Below, one piece after another: positions 14,705-21,669 of a stretch of DNA of 21,669 bases (position 1 is its first letter; each line of letters opens with the position of its first letter). Made by a program: the position numbers and the translations under genes. The DNA lies in the NCBI GenBank assembly GCA_033763135.1, contig JANRKY010000045.1:1-21669 (forward strand), in the 5' to 3' direction. Origin of the DNA: DALYLB01 sp033763135. GTDB lineage: Bacteria; Acidobacteriota; Blastocatellia; RBC074. The notes under the pieces were generated by a model that saw only the letters and a list, made by a program, of their open reading frames with translations, did no database searches and was not told where the DNA came from.

Positions 14705-16977
14705 TTCTGCCGCATGATCGGCGGGCATTTTTCGCGGAGTTCGCGTTCGCGTCGTTTCATCTCCTTGCTCGAGGGCCATTTGAGTTTGCCGAGCTGGTCG
14801 TCGCCGTAATAGGGGACGGAGAAGACGCCGCGGTCGGAGCGAAAGGCCTCGCCGGACTGCTGATCGACGACGATCCAGTCGAGGTCGACGAGTACGGCCT
14901 TGCGATCGAGGCGGCCGTCGGGTTTGGTCGGATGGCCGATCTTGGTGATGATGAACGAAGGCAGCTCGGACTGGGCCGCCGCCGTGATGTCGCCCTTCAT
15001 TGCGCCGATCCAGCCGCTCGGGCCGGCATAGCTGTTCTTGTTCTTGTTCTTTGCAGGAGAGAAGAGGCGCGTGAAGAAGCCCAGATAGCGTTCGGCGAAC
15101 GTGTCCTTGAAGGCGTGATTGTGGAACAGGGCGAGCGACGCGGGCGCCCGCATGAGATTGGCCGGGCGATATTGGCGGTTGTTGCCGGGCTGTCCGCTGA
15201 CGATGGTGACCATGGCCATGTCCTTGTCATAGCCGAGATAGCCGCCGCCTTCGCTGCGATCATTCTGCAGATCGAGCGAGACGTTCCAGCCGAGCGTATC
15301 GAGGAAACCGGGCATCTCGATCGACCGATGGAAGATGAGAAGGCGGCTGAGCTGGATATTGGACAGCTTGCTCGGATCGGTCTTTTCCGTATAGGCGCGC
15401 TTCTCTTCATTGATTCGGTTGAGAAGACGGCGAACCGTGCGGAAGAGGCCGTTCCGTCGCGCGATGTCGACCTCGCGTTCGAGTTCCTTGACCAGGTCGT
15501 TCTGGCTTCGCTCGACGATGCGATCGATCTTGATGTCCTTGACCGCGGCGAGCAGCGCGTTCCGATTGAGAAGGAGCTTGACCTCCTCTTCGTTGTCGGC
15601 GATCTCCGCCAGGAACATGATGTCGGCGACCTTGACCTCTTCCGAGAGCTCCCGGACAAGGCGCGCGACCTTTGCCCGCTTCTCCGGAGTGAGCGTCTGC
15701 GTCAGCACCGCGAGGCGCTCCATATTCCAGATCGTCGACGGGACGGGCGTTCCGATGCTTCGCAGAAACGCCTTGGTCTCACTGTACTGAGGAGACATGA
15801 ACGATTGCAGCGCCTCGCCGTTCTCCTTGAACTCCCGGAATGACAGCAGGAAGAGGCGGGCCGATTCCTGGTTCAGATCGGGGCCGAACTCATCCAGCTC
15901 CCGGCGCAGAAACTGAGCGAACGTCGGGCATTTGATCTCGCTCGCCAACCGATAGGCGGCCAGATTGAAGATGACCGCGCTGAACGGCCCGAAATCCTTC
16001 GGCTGCAGCTTGAGATCCTGCACGAACGTGTCGATCGAGGCGAAGGGAATCTTGTGCTCTTCGCCGAGAACCAGCAATTGCAGCGCCGGCGCAAAGGCAT
16101 TGCCCGATCCTTCGTTCGACATCGCCGTGATCTTGGCGAGAATCTGCTGGAACTCCTGCGGCGCGGTGCGGCGCATCAGCACCTGTCGCAGCCACCACGA
16201 ATCGCCAACGCTCGCAAGCATCGGGCCGATGACGTGATTGGGCACCTGAAACCGGTTGTGCAGGATCTGCGCCGTTTGCCGAAAGCGCGGCGCCTCGAAT
16301 GTGCCGAACCACATCGAATTGCTGATGCGGATCAACGACTGCGTCCCGATTCTTCCATCTCGAAAGACGCCGGCAAAATAGCGCTTGATCGGCTCCCGGT
16401 TGTCCATGAGAATGGAATAGTTCTTGATCAGTTCCGGCCCATACTCGGCGAGCGTGTCGATGGAATCATCGACAACGCGCCCATTCCGGTCCTCAAAGCC
16501 GCACTTGTACTCCTTGACGATCCGTTGATACTGCCGCGCGTTGATCCCATCCAGAAAGAAGATGCGCGCCTCTTCTCCCTCTTCCGTGAGCAGCCATTCC
16601 ACATGTCGCGGACGGACATCCTGAAACTTCCATTTCTCCGTCAGGGACTTTTCCACCCGCTCTCGCAGGGGCGCGAGATTGAAGACGCGCTCCCAGAAGG
16701 TCCGGCCGTCTTTCGGCGCTCCCTGCTGCGCAGGCGCGCCGTTCCGCGCGACGCTTGCATCTGCTGCGGGCGCTGCGGGCGCTGCCGGCGCGGGCTTCTG
16801 GTTCTGAATCGATGCCGCATCAACGGGACGGTCGACGCGCGAAAGACGAACGACTCCTTCACGGAGATCCAGGCGAGACGCCCCCGAGGAGGCGCTCTTC
16901 GAGGCCGTTGTCGCAACGGTTCGTTCAATGACGGGTTGGCTCGGTAAAGACGCTGGACTGATCATCATCATCATCAT
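14689..16977 (-). CDS. Large protein of unknown function with possible C-terminal JAMM/JAB-like domain
   Basis: I do not recognise this 762-residue protein. There is no signal peptide or membrane segment. Residues 1-60 look disordered, about 60-85 is an Ala/Pro linker ('QNQKPAPAAPAAPAADAS'), and about 95-540 is predicted largely helical, with charged stretches and many Leu/Glu/Arg. The C-terminal 190 residues resemble a JAB-type fold: E576 in 'SEGGGYLGYDKD', strands, then H619-x-H621 in 'LALFHNHAF', 'GPSGW' and D663 in 'KGDITAAAQSELPSFIITKIG'. Spacing differs from classical JAMM (Ser-x8-Asp rather than Ser-x2-Asp), so the call is tentative. The start lies in a run of five ATGs (16963-16977) with GGAG at 16981-16984; the second or third ATG has the best spacing. 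The last three residues are encoded by the flanking repeat array. The context (repeats, flavoenzyme) does not suggest a role. Confidence 0.75.
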   Translation of the reverse strand: MMMMMISPASLPSQPVIERTVATTASKSASSGASRLDLREGVVRLSRVDRPVDAASIQNQKPAPAAPAAPAADASVARNGAPAQQGAPKDGRTFWERVFNLAPLRERVEKSLTEKWKFQDVRPRHVEWLLTEEGEEARIFFLDGINARQYQRIVKEYKCGFEDRNGRVVDDSIDTLAEYGPELIKNYSILMDNREPIKRYFAGVFRDGRIGTQSLIRISNSMWFGTFEAPRFRQTAQILHNRFQVPNHVIGPMLASVGDSWWLRQVLMRRTAPQEFQQILAKITAMSNEGSGNAFAPALQLLVLGEEHKIPFASIDTFVQDLKLQPKDFGPFSAVIFNLAAYRLASEIKCPTFAQFLRRELDEFGPDLNQESARLFLLSFREFKENGEALQSFMSPQYSETKAFLRSIGTPVPSTIWNMERLAVLTQTLTPEKRAKVARLVRELSEEVKVADIMFLAEIADNEEEVKLLLNRNALLAAVKDIKIDRIVERSQNDLVKELEREVDIARRNGLFRTVRRLLNRINEEKRAYTEKTDPSKLSNIQLSRLLIFHRSIEMPGFLDTLGWNVSLDLQNDRSEGGGYLGYDKDMAMVTIVSGQPGNNRQYRPANLMRAPASLALFHNHAFKDTFAERYLGFFTRLFSPAKNKNKNSYAGPSGWIGAMKGDITAAAQSELPSFIITKIGHPTKPDGRLDRKAVLVDLDWIVVDQQSGEAFRSDRGVFSVPYYGDDQLGKLKWPSSKEMKRRERELREKCPPIMRQNSEAR

Positions 16978-17022
16978 ATGCTCCACGCTCCGATTCCGAT
17001 GAAATAGAGATACACGCATGAG

Positions 17023-17089
17023 TAATTAAACAAAATCGAATCACTTTGTCTGGTGAATGCTGGGCCTGCCCGGATGATTTGTTTAATTA
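17023..17089. repeat. AT-rich 12-bp inverted repeat upstream of the 762-residue gene
   Basis: TAATTAAACAAA (17023-17034) and TTTGTTTAATTA (17078-17089) are perfectly complementary. They flank 43 bp that is GC-rich in the middle. The AT content contrasts sharply with the surroundings, and the element lies 46-112 bp upstream of the minus-strand start. It could be an operator, a promoter region or a terminator stem for the upstream flavoenzyme transcript. I see no convincing -35/-10 pair. Confidence 0.6.
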
Positions 17090-17328
17090 TTAACGCGAAG
17101 GTCTGTACAAGGCCCGCGTATCGTACTTTTACCCGTTCGAAAGAGTCAACGAAAAGTGTGTGAGAACCTCGTATTCTTTGTAGATCGCGCAGTCTGTCTA
17201 TCCATTGTGGCTCAGAACGATCAACGGAAATCGCCTTTCGCCTCAGATCGAGACATTTCTGTCACGAATTTAGAACGCCAGGGGGGCGCGAACCCGGCCT
17301 CGATCATGGGGTCGGCCATAATAGGTTT
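17090..17328. other. Non-coding stretch with no recognised feature
   Basis: Between the AT-rich inverted repeat and the palindrome nest I see no gene, RNA gene or clear promoter. A 91-codon + frame (17156-17431) crosses it but runs into the repeat, has no ribosome-binding site and has unnatural composition. Confidence 0.5.
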
Positions 17329-17561
17329 GCCACAGAGCCACGGAGGCACGGAGCCGAGAGCGGAGAATCTCCTGTGTTCCCGGCGTTCTCCGCGCCTCTG
17401 TGATACTCATCCGCAACTTCTTGTTTTTTGAGCAAGAAATGCAGTACGGGGAGCGTCAGCGACCTGAGGATTCATCACGGGCCGTTTGATCCGCGGCCCG
17501 GGTCGCTGTCGCTCCCCGGACTGCATTTGGTTGCGGCTCCGCCGCGCTGTGGCTCTGTGGC
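17329..17561. repeat. Nested palindromic repeat block
   Basis: Outer arms 17329-17343 and 17547-17561 (GCCACAGAGCCACGG and its near-complement) match at 14 of 15 positions and enclose two further palindromes. The first is 17338-17353 with 17388-17403 (13 of 16), containing an inner perfect 8-bp stem GCGGAGAA/TTCTCCGC (17360-17367, 17386-17393). The second is 17437-17464 with 17501-17528 (26 of 28), with a GC-rich loop. The left flank shows three CAC-type units at 8-bp spacing, the same design as the other palindromes in the window. It lies just downstream of the minus-strand flavoenzyme stop (17577) and could end its transcript. Confidence 0.85.
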
Positions 17562-17576
17562 CGATCTTCCGCTCAT

Positions 17577-18725
17577 TTAGAAAACGGCTCGTTCGCGAAA
17601 CGTCGCTTTGGCGCTCAGCGCAAATCGCGGATCGGGCTCTGCGGAGCCGCCCAGCAGATCGGCCACATATTCGCCAAGCGCGGGGCCGTGCTTGAATCCA
17701 TGGCCGGAGCCGCCGCCGACGAGCCAGACATTGTCGAGCGCCGGATGGCGATCGATCAGGAAATCGCCGTTCGAGGTGTTCTCATATTGGCAGACGCGCG
17801 TTTCGAGCAGAGGAGCGTTCTTCAGCGCCGGAAAACGTCGAGCCAGAAATTCCCGCGTCTGAGACAGAATCTCGGGCGAGGCCATTCGCTCGTCCGTGTC
17901 GGGATCGATTGCCGGGCCGTGGCGATCGAGCCCGATCTTGAATCCGCGGCCTTCGAGATCGGGCAGGCCATAAAACTCCGCCCCGAAATCGATCCAGGCC
18001 GGCATCCGCGGTGAAGAGAATCTCCCGTCGCCTGCGGGAACGCCGAAGTAGCAGACCTCCTGTCGCGTCGGATGAATGCGTCCGCCGAGCAGTTCCGGGA
18101 AGAGCTTCGGAAGCCACGGGCCGCACGCGAACACGAACGCGCCGGCTCCCAGCTTTTCCCCATCGCTCGTGGCGACAGCCGACAGTCGACCGCGCTCCGT
18201 CGGCATCGCAATCGCCGCCGTCCGCATCTCTCCGCTTCCTTCCCGCACCCGCCGCGTCACCTCCTGCACCGCTCGTCGCGCCAGCAGGACGCCGCTTTCC
18301 GGTTCGTAGAAGGCCCAATCGACGTCCTCGAATGCGATCTGCGGGAATCGATCCGCGAGCTCCTCTCGACGCAACTCCTCGAATGGCGCCCCAACGCTCC
18401 GCAGCGTCTTCGCCGACGCCATCGCGTCGGGATCGTCCTCTCGCGCCATTCGCAACACACCCGTGCACTGAAAAAATGGCTGCCCGGCCTCCTCCGACAA
18501 CGCCCGCCAGCTCCCCAGGGATCGCAGCGACCAGCGCGTGTAGATCTCGTTCGCCCCATATCCCAGACGAATGATCCGGGACTCATCCCCCGAACTCGCT
18601 CGACTGTTCGCCGCGCCATACGCATCCAGCAACCCGACGCGATGCCCTCGCTTCATCAGCTCATACGCCGTCCATGAACCAAAAACGCCTGCGCCCACCA
18701 CGATTACGTCATAAGTCTTGATCAT
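17577..18725 (-). CDS. FAD-dependent amine/amino-acid oxidase (monomeric sarcosine oxidase-like)
   Basis: This 382-residue DAO-family flavoprotein (PF01266) is close in length to monomeric sarcosine oxidase and N-methyltryptophan oxidase (about 370-390). The Rossmann dinucleotide motif is G11-A-G-V-F-G16. 'SRASSGDESRIIRLGYG' corresponds to the FAD-binding 'S..GD.RIIR' segment. 'ETRVCQYENTSNGDFLIDRHP' contains C312 at the position of the covalent flavin-linking Cys in sarcosine oxidase, followed by 'VGGGSGHGFKHGPALGE'. It should oxidise an N-methyl or secondary amine and release H2O2; the exact substrate is not readable. No signal peptide, so cytoplasmic. The start at 18725 is chosen because GGAG lies 7 nt upstream and the Rossmann motif is then at its normal place; an open frame to 18824 adds 33 unrelated residues. 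It is divergent from the diguanylate cyclase gene. Confidence 0.88.
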   Translation of the reverse strand: MIKTYDVIVVGAGVFGSWTAYELMKRGHRVGLLDAYGAANSRASSGDESRIIRLGYGANEIYTRWSLRSLGSWRALSEEAGQPFFQCTGVLRMAREDDPDAMASAKTLRSVGAPFEELRREELADRFPQIAFEDVDWAFYEPESGVLLARRAVQEVTRRVREGSGEMRTAAIAMPTERGRLSAVATSDGEKLGAGAFVFACGPWLPKLFPELLGGRIHPTRQEVCYFGVPAGDGRFSSPRMPAWIDFGAEFYGLPDLEGRGFKIGLDRHGPAIDPDTDERMASPEILSQTREFLARRFPALKNAPLLETRVCQYENTSNGDFLIDRHPALDNVWLVGGGSGHGFKHGPALGEYVADLLGGSAEPDPRFALSAKATFRERAVF

Positions 18726-18765
18726 TTCAATTCTCCAGGAAAACTGAATGCGGGTGAAATCCCGG

Positions 18766-18793
18766 TTGCCGCATCCGGCTGTAGGACTATAAT
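18766..18793 (+). promoter_or_regulatory. Sigma70-type promoter for the diguanylate cyclase/kinase pair
   Basis: TTGCCG (18766-18771) and a consensus TATAAT (18788-18793) are 16 bp apart in the divergent intergenic region. Transcription would start near 18800, about 75 nt before the ATG at 18876. A consensus -10 box is rare in this GC-rich sequence, which makes the call reasonable. Confidence 0.55.
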
Positions 18794-18875
18794 AAACGCC
18801 GTCTTGCAGCTTCTGCCCCCACATTTATAGTTTCACGCTTCCGGATTGAAAAGAGCGAGTGGATCGCGTTCACCT

Positions 18876-19622
18876 ATGAAAGCATTCGAGACGGAATGGG
18901 ACTCGTTGAGCGAGCGAGGATGGTCTGTTGCCGGGGAGACGGATGTCGCGGCGTTCATTGGCGCGGCGGCGGACGCGCGCGCGGCGATGCTGACGCGGAT
19001 GTTGGGGCCGGCGGCGGAAGGGGGCGAGGAGGGATGGCGGGAGCGGGTTGCGATGTCGATGCGGTTGAGCGAAGAGATCGATGCGCGTCTTTTGCGGTTG
19101 GTGAGCGACTGGTTTGAAGGTCGGATGGAGGAACTGACGGAGCAGGCCCGGCGGGATCCGCTGACCGGCTTGTCGGATCGGGCGGCCTTCACGGATCGGT
19201 TGCGGGATGAGGCGGCGCGCGCGCGCCGGTATGATCGGGAATTGTCTGTGGCGATCTTCGATGTCGATCGATTCAAACAGGTGAATGACAGCCTGGGCCA
19301 TCTCGCGGGCGACGCCCTGTTGCGGAAGATCGCGCTTGCGCTCCAATCGTCGCTTCGGCAGAGCGATTCCGTCTACCGCTATGGCGGAGACGAATTCGTG
19401 GCCATTTATCCGGAGACGTCCGACCGGGCGATGGCCACCGTGCTTCGCCGGCTCGACGTGAGCCTGAGCGCACTGGCGACGTCCGGCCTTTCCGTCGGAA
19501 TCAGTTGGGGGGCGGCGTCGCTTCCTGCCGATGCCCGGGAAGAGCAGGAGCTGATCCGGATCGCGGATCAGCGGTTGTACGAAAACAAGAGGAGAAAACA
19601 GCGGTTCGCCGCCGGCGCTTGA
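18876..19622 (+). CDS. Diguanylate cyclase (GGDEF domain) with intact I-site
   Basis: This 248-residue protein makes cyclic di-GMP from two GTP. The GGDEF domain spans about residues 85-245: 'DPLTGLSDRAAF', 'IFDVDRFKQVND', the active-site G170-G-D-E-F174 and 'ADQRLYENKR'. The inhibitory site RxxD (R161-Q-S-D164) sits exactly five residues before GGDEF, so product inhibition is expected. The first 85 residues are helical, without membrane segments or a recognised sensor domain; the segment just before the catalytic domain may be a coiled coil that dimerises it. The start ATG 18876 has no strong Shine-Dalgarno; a TTG at 18846 would add ten residues. The kinase gene follows after 49 bp, so they are probably co-transcribed. 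Confidence 0.9.
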   Translation: MKAFETEWDSLSERGWSVAGETDVAAFIGAAADARAAMLTRMLGPAAEGGEEGWRERVAMSMRLSEEIDARLLRLVSDWFEGRMEELTEQARRDPLTGLSDRAAFTDRLRDEAARARRYDRELSVAIFDVDRFKQVNDSLGHLAGDALLRKIALALQSSLRQSDSVYRYGGDEFVAIYPETSDRAMATVLRRLDVSLSALATSGLSVGISWGAASLPADAREEQELIRIADQRLYENKRRKQRFAAGA

Positions 19623-19671
19623 GAGGCGGCTTCAGGCGCATGCCGGTTGTTGTCGAATAGCAGAACGTTCT

Positions 19672-21624
19672 ATGGCCGAATCTTCCCGGAACACATCCCA
19701 GGCCCGGCGCTCGAACAAGGCGCGGAGAGCCGCGTCCGCGCGGTCGAACCAGAACCCGATCTACACGGTGCTTGTCGTGGGGTATGTCATTTTGCTCTTT
19801 CTCATCTGGCTGACGGGAACGATCGGGGTCAGGACGATCAGCGAGATCAGCATTCAGGCGGGAGAGCAGTCGAATGATTACAACCGCCGGCTGACGCTTG
19901 CGCTCAATATCCGGTATGCCGCCGCCAATGCGATTGTGGAAGCGCGGCTGCTGCGGGGATGCGATACGCGAGTTCCCGTGCCGCCGTTCCGCCGCAAGCT
20001 GAGCGAAGCCAGAAACATTCTGCAGAAACGCATCGATGATGGGCGGGATTTATGGGGAAAGACCGATTCGCAATCGACCATCTCTTCAGATGAGATTGCC
20101 GCCTGGAAACGGGTTGAGGTCGCGGTGGAGAATTTCTGGGGCGCCCTCGCGTCCGTCGACAAGAAGCCCGAGACGGAGACCGCGAAGGCGCTGATCACGG
20201 CCGATGTCGCCCCGTTGGCCGCGCCCACGATTCCGCCCGTTCCGCCGGAATCGCAGCCGGTGCCCGTCTCTCCGGAATCGGATGCCTTTCTCGGCGCGCG
20301 CAGCCAACTGGAAGAGGCGGCCGACAATCTCGCCAAGGCGGTCATCAGCGTTCGCGACAATCTGCTCAACAGATATACCGTCCAGCAGATGGATGCGTCC
20401 AACTCCGTGAGCTGGACGCAGTGGATCGCTTTTTCCATCGGCCTGGGGATTGCCGCCGTCACGTTCTGGCTCGTGCAGCGACAGATCCGGGAGATTCGCC
20501 GCGCCACGCAGGAAGAGCAGGACGCCAGGGATTTTGCGCGCTCGGTCTTCGACAGCCAGTTGAACTACATCATTGTCGTCGGTCGCCAGGGAGAACTGCT
20601 TTCCGTCAACAAGGCCTTTATGGACAGCCTGGGGATGCAGTCGAGCGCCCTCGTTCTGCAGGACTATCACGCCGCCTTCTCGCACATGCCGGATATTGCG
20701 GGTTTTGTCGGAAAGACGCTCAAGAACCCCGACGAGATGATGGTTCACCGGGAACGAATCGAGGTCAAGGCGCGGGAAGAGCGCTCCGCGGGGCCGTCGC
20801 GGAACGAGCTGCGGGTCTTCGACGTTTCGCTCTATCCGCTGCTGCTCGGCGGAAGACCGCGCGGGCGCGTGATCGTGCTCGTCGATGTGACCACGGCCGA
20901 AAAACAGCGCGAGGAGCTGCGCAAGAGCCGCACCCTGAGCACGCTCGGGCAGGTCACCGCCCAGGTCGCCCACGAACTCTACAATCCCATCGGCGCCGTC
21001 AAGCTCAACATTGAACTGCTCGAAATGCAGCTTGGCGGAAACGACGACGTCAAACATACCCTCGCCCGCCTCAAGCGCGGCGCCGAGCACCTCTCGACCA
21101 TTGCCCAGGACCTTCGCTATCTGACCAAGCCGCGCGATCCGGAACGGAAACCGACCGATCTGAACAAACTTCTCGACGAGGTCGTCGAACTGGTCAGCGA
21201 TCGACTGGAGCGGACGCGAATTCGCGTCATTCGCAACTATTCCCGCGAGCTTCTCGAAGGCGAATACGACTCCCAGCAGCTGCGAAAGGTCTTTCTCAAT
21301 CTTCTGATCAATGCCGTCGAAGCCTCGCCGCAGAGCGGAGAGGTCGAACTGCGCACCAGCCTCATCGCCAATGGCCGGAGCATCTCCACGGCAGGCCTCA
21401 ACCGATCCCGCGGCGTTCTTTCCATCAGCGTCATCGATCACGGCGTCGGCATGTCGCCCGAGACGAAGCGCCGTCTCTTCGAGGCCTTCTATACGACGAA
21501 ACGCAATGGCACCGGGCTGGGAATGATGATCACCCAGGAGATCATCAAGAAGCATGGCGGCAAGATCGAGGTCGATAGCGAGGAAGGACGCGGAACCACC
21601 GTCAATGTCTATCTCCCGGTTTGA
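19672..21624 (+). CDS. Membrane-bound PAS-domain sensor histidine kinase
   Basis: This 650-residue protein has a basic cytoplasmic N-terminus, TM1 at about 31-50 ('VLVVGYVILLFLIWLTG'), an extracytoplasmic region of about 200 residues with a Pro-rich stretch ('APTIPPVPPESQPVPVSPES', about 183-202), TM2 at about 251-270, a PAS domain (about 287-405), then HisKA with phosphoacceptor H434 in 'VAHELYNP'. The ATPase domain has the N box 'NLLINAVEA', G1 box 'DHGVGM', F box 'LFEAFYTTK' and G2 box 'GTGLGM'. All kinase boxes are intact and it has no receiver domain. The extracytoplasmic sensor is not recognised. No response regulator lies in the window, so the partner may be further downstream or elsewhere. 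Proximity to the diguanylate cyclase suggests linked signalling. No Shine-Dalgarno is obvious at this start. Confidence 0.92.
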   Translation: MAESSRNTSQARRSNKARRAASARSNQNPIYTVLVVGYVILLFLIWLTGTIGVRTISEISIQAGEQSNDYNRRLTLALNIRYAAANAIVEARLLRGCDTRVPVPPFRRKLSEARNILQKRIDDGRDLWGKTDSQSTISSDEIAAWKRVEVAVENFWGALASVDKKPETETAKALITADVAPLAAPTIPPVPPESQPVPVSPESDAFLGARSQLEEAADNLAKAVISVRDNLLNRYTVQQMDASNSVSWTQWIAFSIGLGIAAVTFWLVQRQIREIRRATQEEQDARDFARSVFDSQLNYIIVVGRQGELLSVNKAFMDSLGMQSSALVLQDYHAAFSHMPDIAGFVGKTLKNPDEMMVHRERIEVKAREERSAGPSRNELRVFDVSLYPLLLGGRPRGRVIVLVDVTTAEKQREELRKSRTLSTLGQVTAQVAHELYNPIGAVKLNIELLEMQLGGNDDVKHTLARLKRGAEHLSTIAQDLRYLTKPRDPERKPTDLNKLLDEVVELVSDRLERTRIRVIRNYSRELLEGEYDSQQLRKVFLNLLINAVEASPQSGEVELRTSLIANGRSISTAGLNRSRGVLSISVIDHGVGMSPETKRRLFEAFYTTKRNGTGLGMMITQEIIKKHGGKIEVDSEEGRGTTVNVYLPV

Positions 21625-21638
21625 ATCAGACACAAATG

Positions 21639-21669
21639 AACCACGGGGAGCACGGGGGAGACGGGGAAG
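21639..21669. repeat. CACGGGG-type repeat, left arm, cut by the window end
   Basis: Starting 15 bp after the kinase stop, the sequence AACCACGGGGAGCACGGGGG and its continuation match the left-arm design of the palindrome at 4907-4983. A complementary right arm would be expected beyond the window and could terminate the kinase transcript. Confidence 0.7.

Noticed and set aside
14286..14779. Open frames of 143 (+) and 80 (-) codons across the repeat array
   Set aside because: They are translations of the tandem repeat (repeated GRHGGLPLRLISLPSHS-type peptide), have no ribosome-binding site and overlap real genes.
17156..17431. A 91-codon + frame in the non-coding stretch
   Set aside because: No Shine-Dalgarno, and its second half is encoded by the palindromic repeat.

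Overview
The window is GC-rich and protein-dense, with one convincing phylogenetic hint. It carries two exported DUF1549/DUF1553 proteins, each followed by a Tat-exported DUF1501 protein, together with secreted six-NHL-repeat propellers of the 'AGTG..G.SGDGGPA' type. That combination is typical of Planctomycetota, Verrucomicrobiota, Hydrogenedentota and the Bryobacter/Solibacter side of Acidobacteriota. I lean to one of these but cannot choose from sequence alone.

Layout. (1) Positions 1-4859, + strand: the Lys/Pro/Ala-rich tail of an unknown protein ending in a 7-bp tandem repeat, a phytanoyl-CoA-dioxygenase-like enzyme, a cytoplasmic molybdopterin/[4Fe-4S] oxidoreductase, and queC-queE of the 7-deazaguanine (preQ0) pathway, which overlap by ATGA. 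A CACGAAG-type palindromic repeat precedes the molybdoenzyme, and a related copy precedes queC. In both places the repeat supplies the Shine-Dalgarno. (2) Positions 4907-4983: a perfect 32-bp palindrome between convergent genes. (3) Positions 5031-14434: a secreted NHL propeller on the minus strand, divergent from a tight five-gene + operon (PSD1-type, DUF1501, NHL, PSD1-type, DUF1501). All six products carry export signals, so this looks like an envelope or periplasmic system present as two related cassettes. (4) Positions 14431-14704: five tandem 50/51-bp GC-rich units that fill the gap between two convergent stop codons and supply both of them. (5) Positions 14689-16977, minus: a 762-residue protein I do not recognise, whose C-terminus shows a possible JAMM/JAB-like metal motif. 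(6) Positions 16978-17576: a non-coding stretch with an AT-rich inverted repeat and a nest of palindromes. (7) Positions 17577-18725, minus: a sarcosine-oxidase-like flavoenzyme. (8) Positions 18876-21624, +: a diguanylate cyclase with an intact I-site and a membrane PAS histidine kinase, probably co-transcribed from a good sigma70-type promoter. The window ends inside another copy of the CACGGGG repeat.

Functionally, the clearest units are preQ0 synthesis (QueE makes CDG, QueC converts it to preQ0), the secreted PSD1/DUF1501/NHL cluster (substrate unknown) and the signalling pair (c-di-GMP synthesis plus a two-component kinase). A recurrent theme is short GC-rich palindromic repeats of several related designs in nearly every intergenic gap. 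The most promising points for follow-up are the unrecognised JAMM-like protein, the frame-shifting heptamer repeat in front of the dioxygenase gene, and the palindromic repeats that provide ribosome-binding sites or stop codons.
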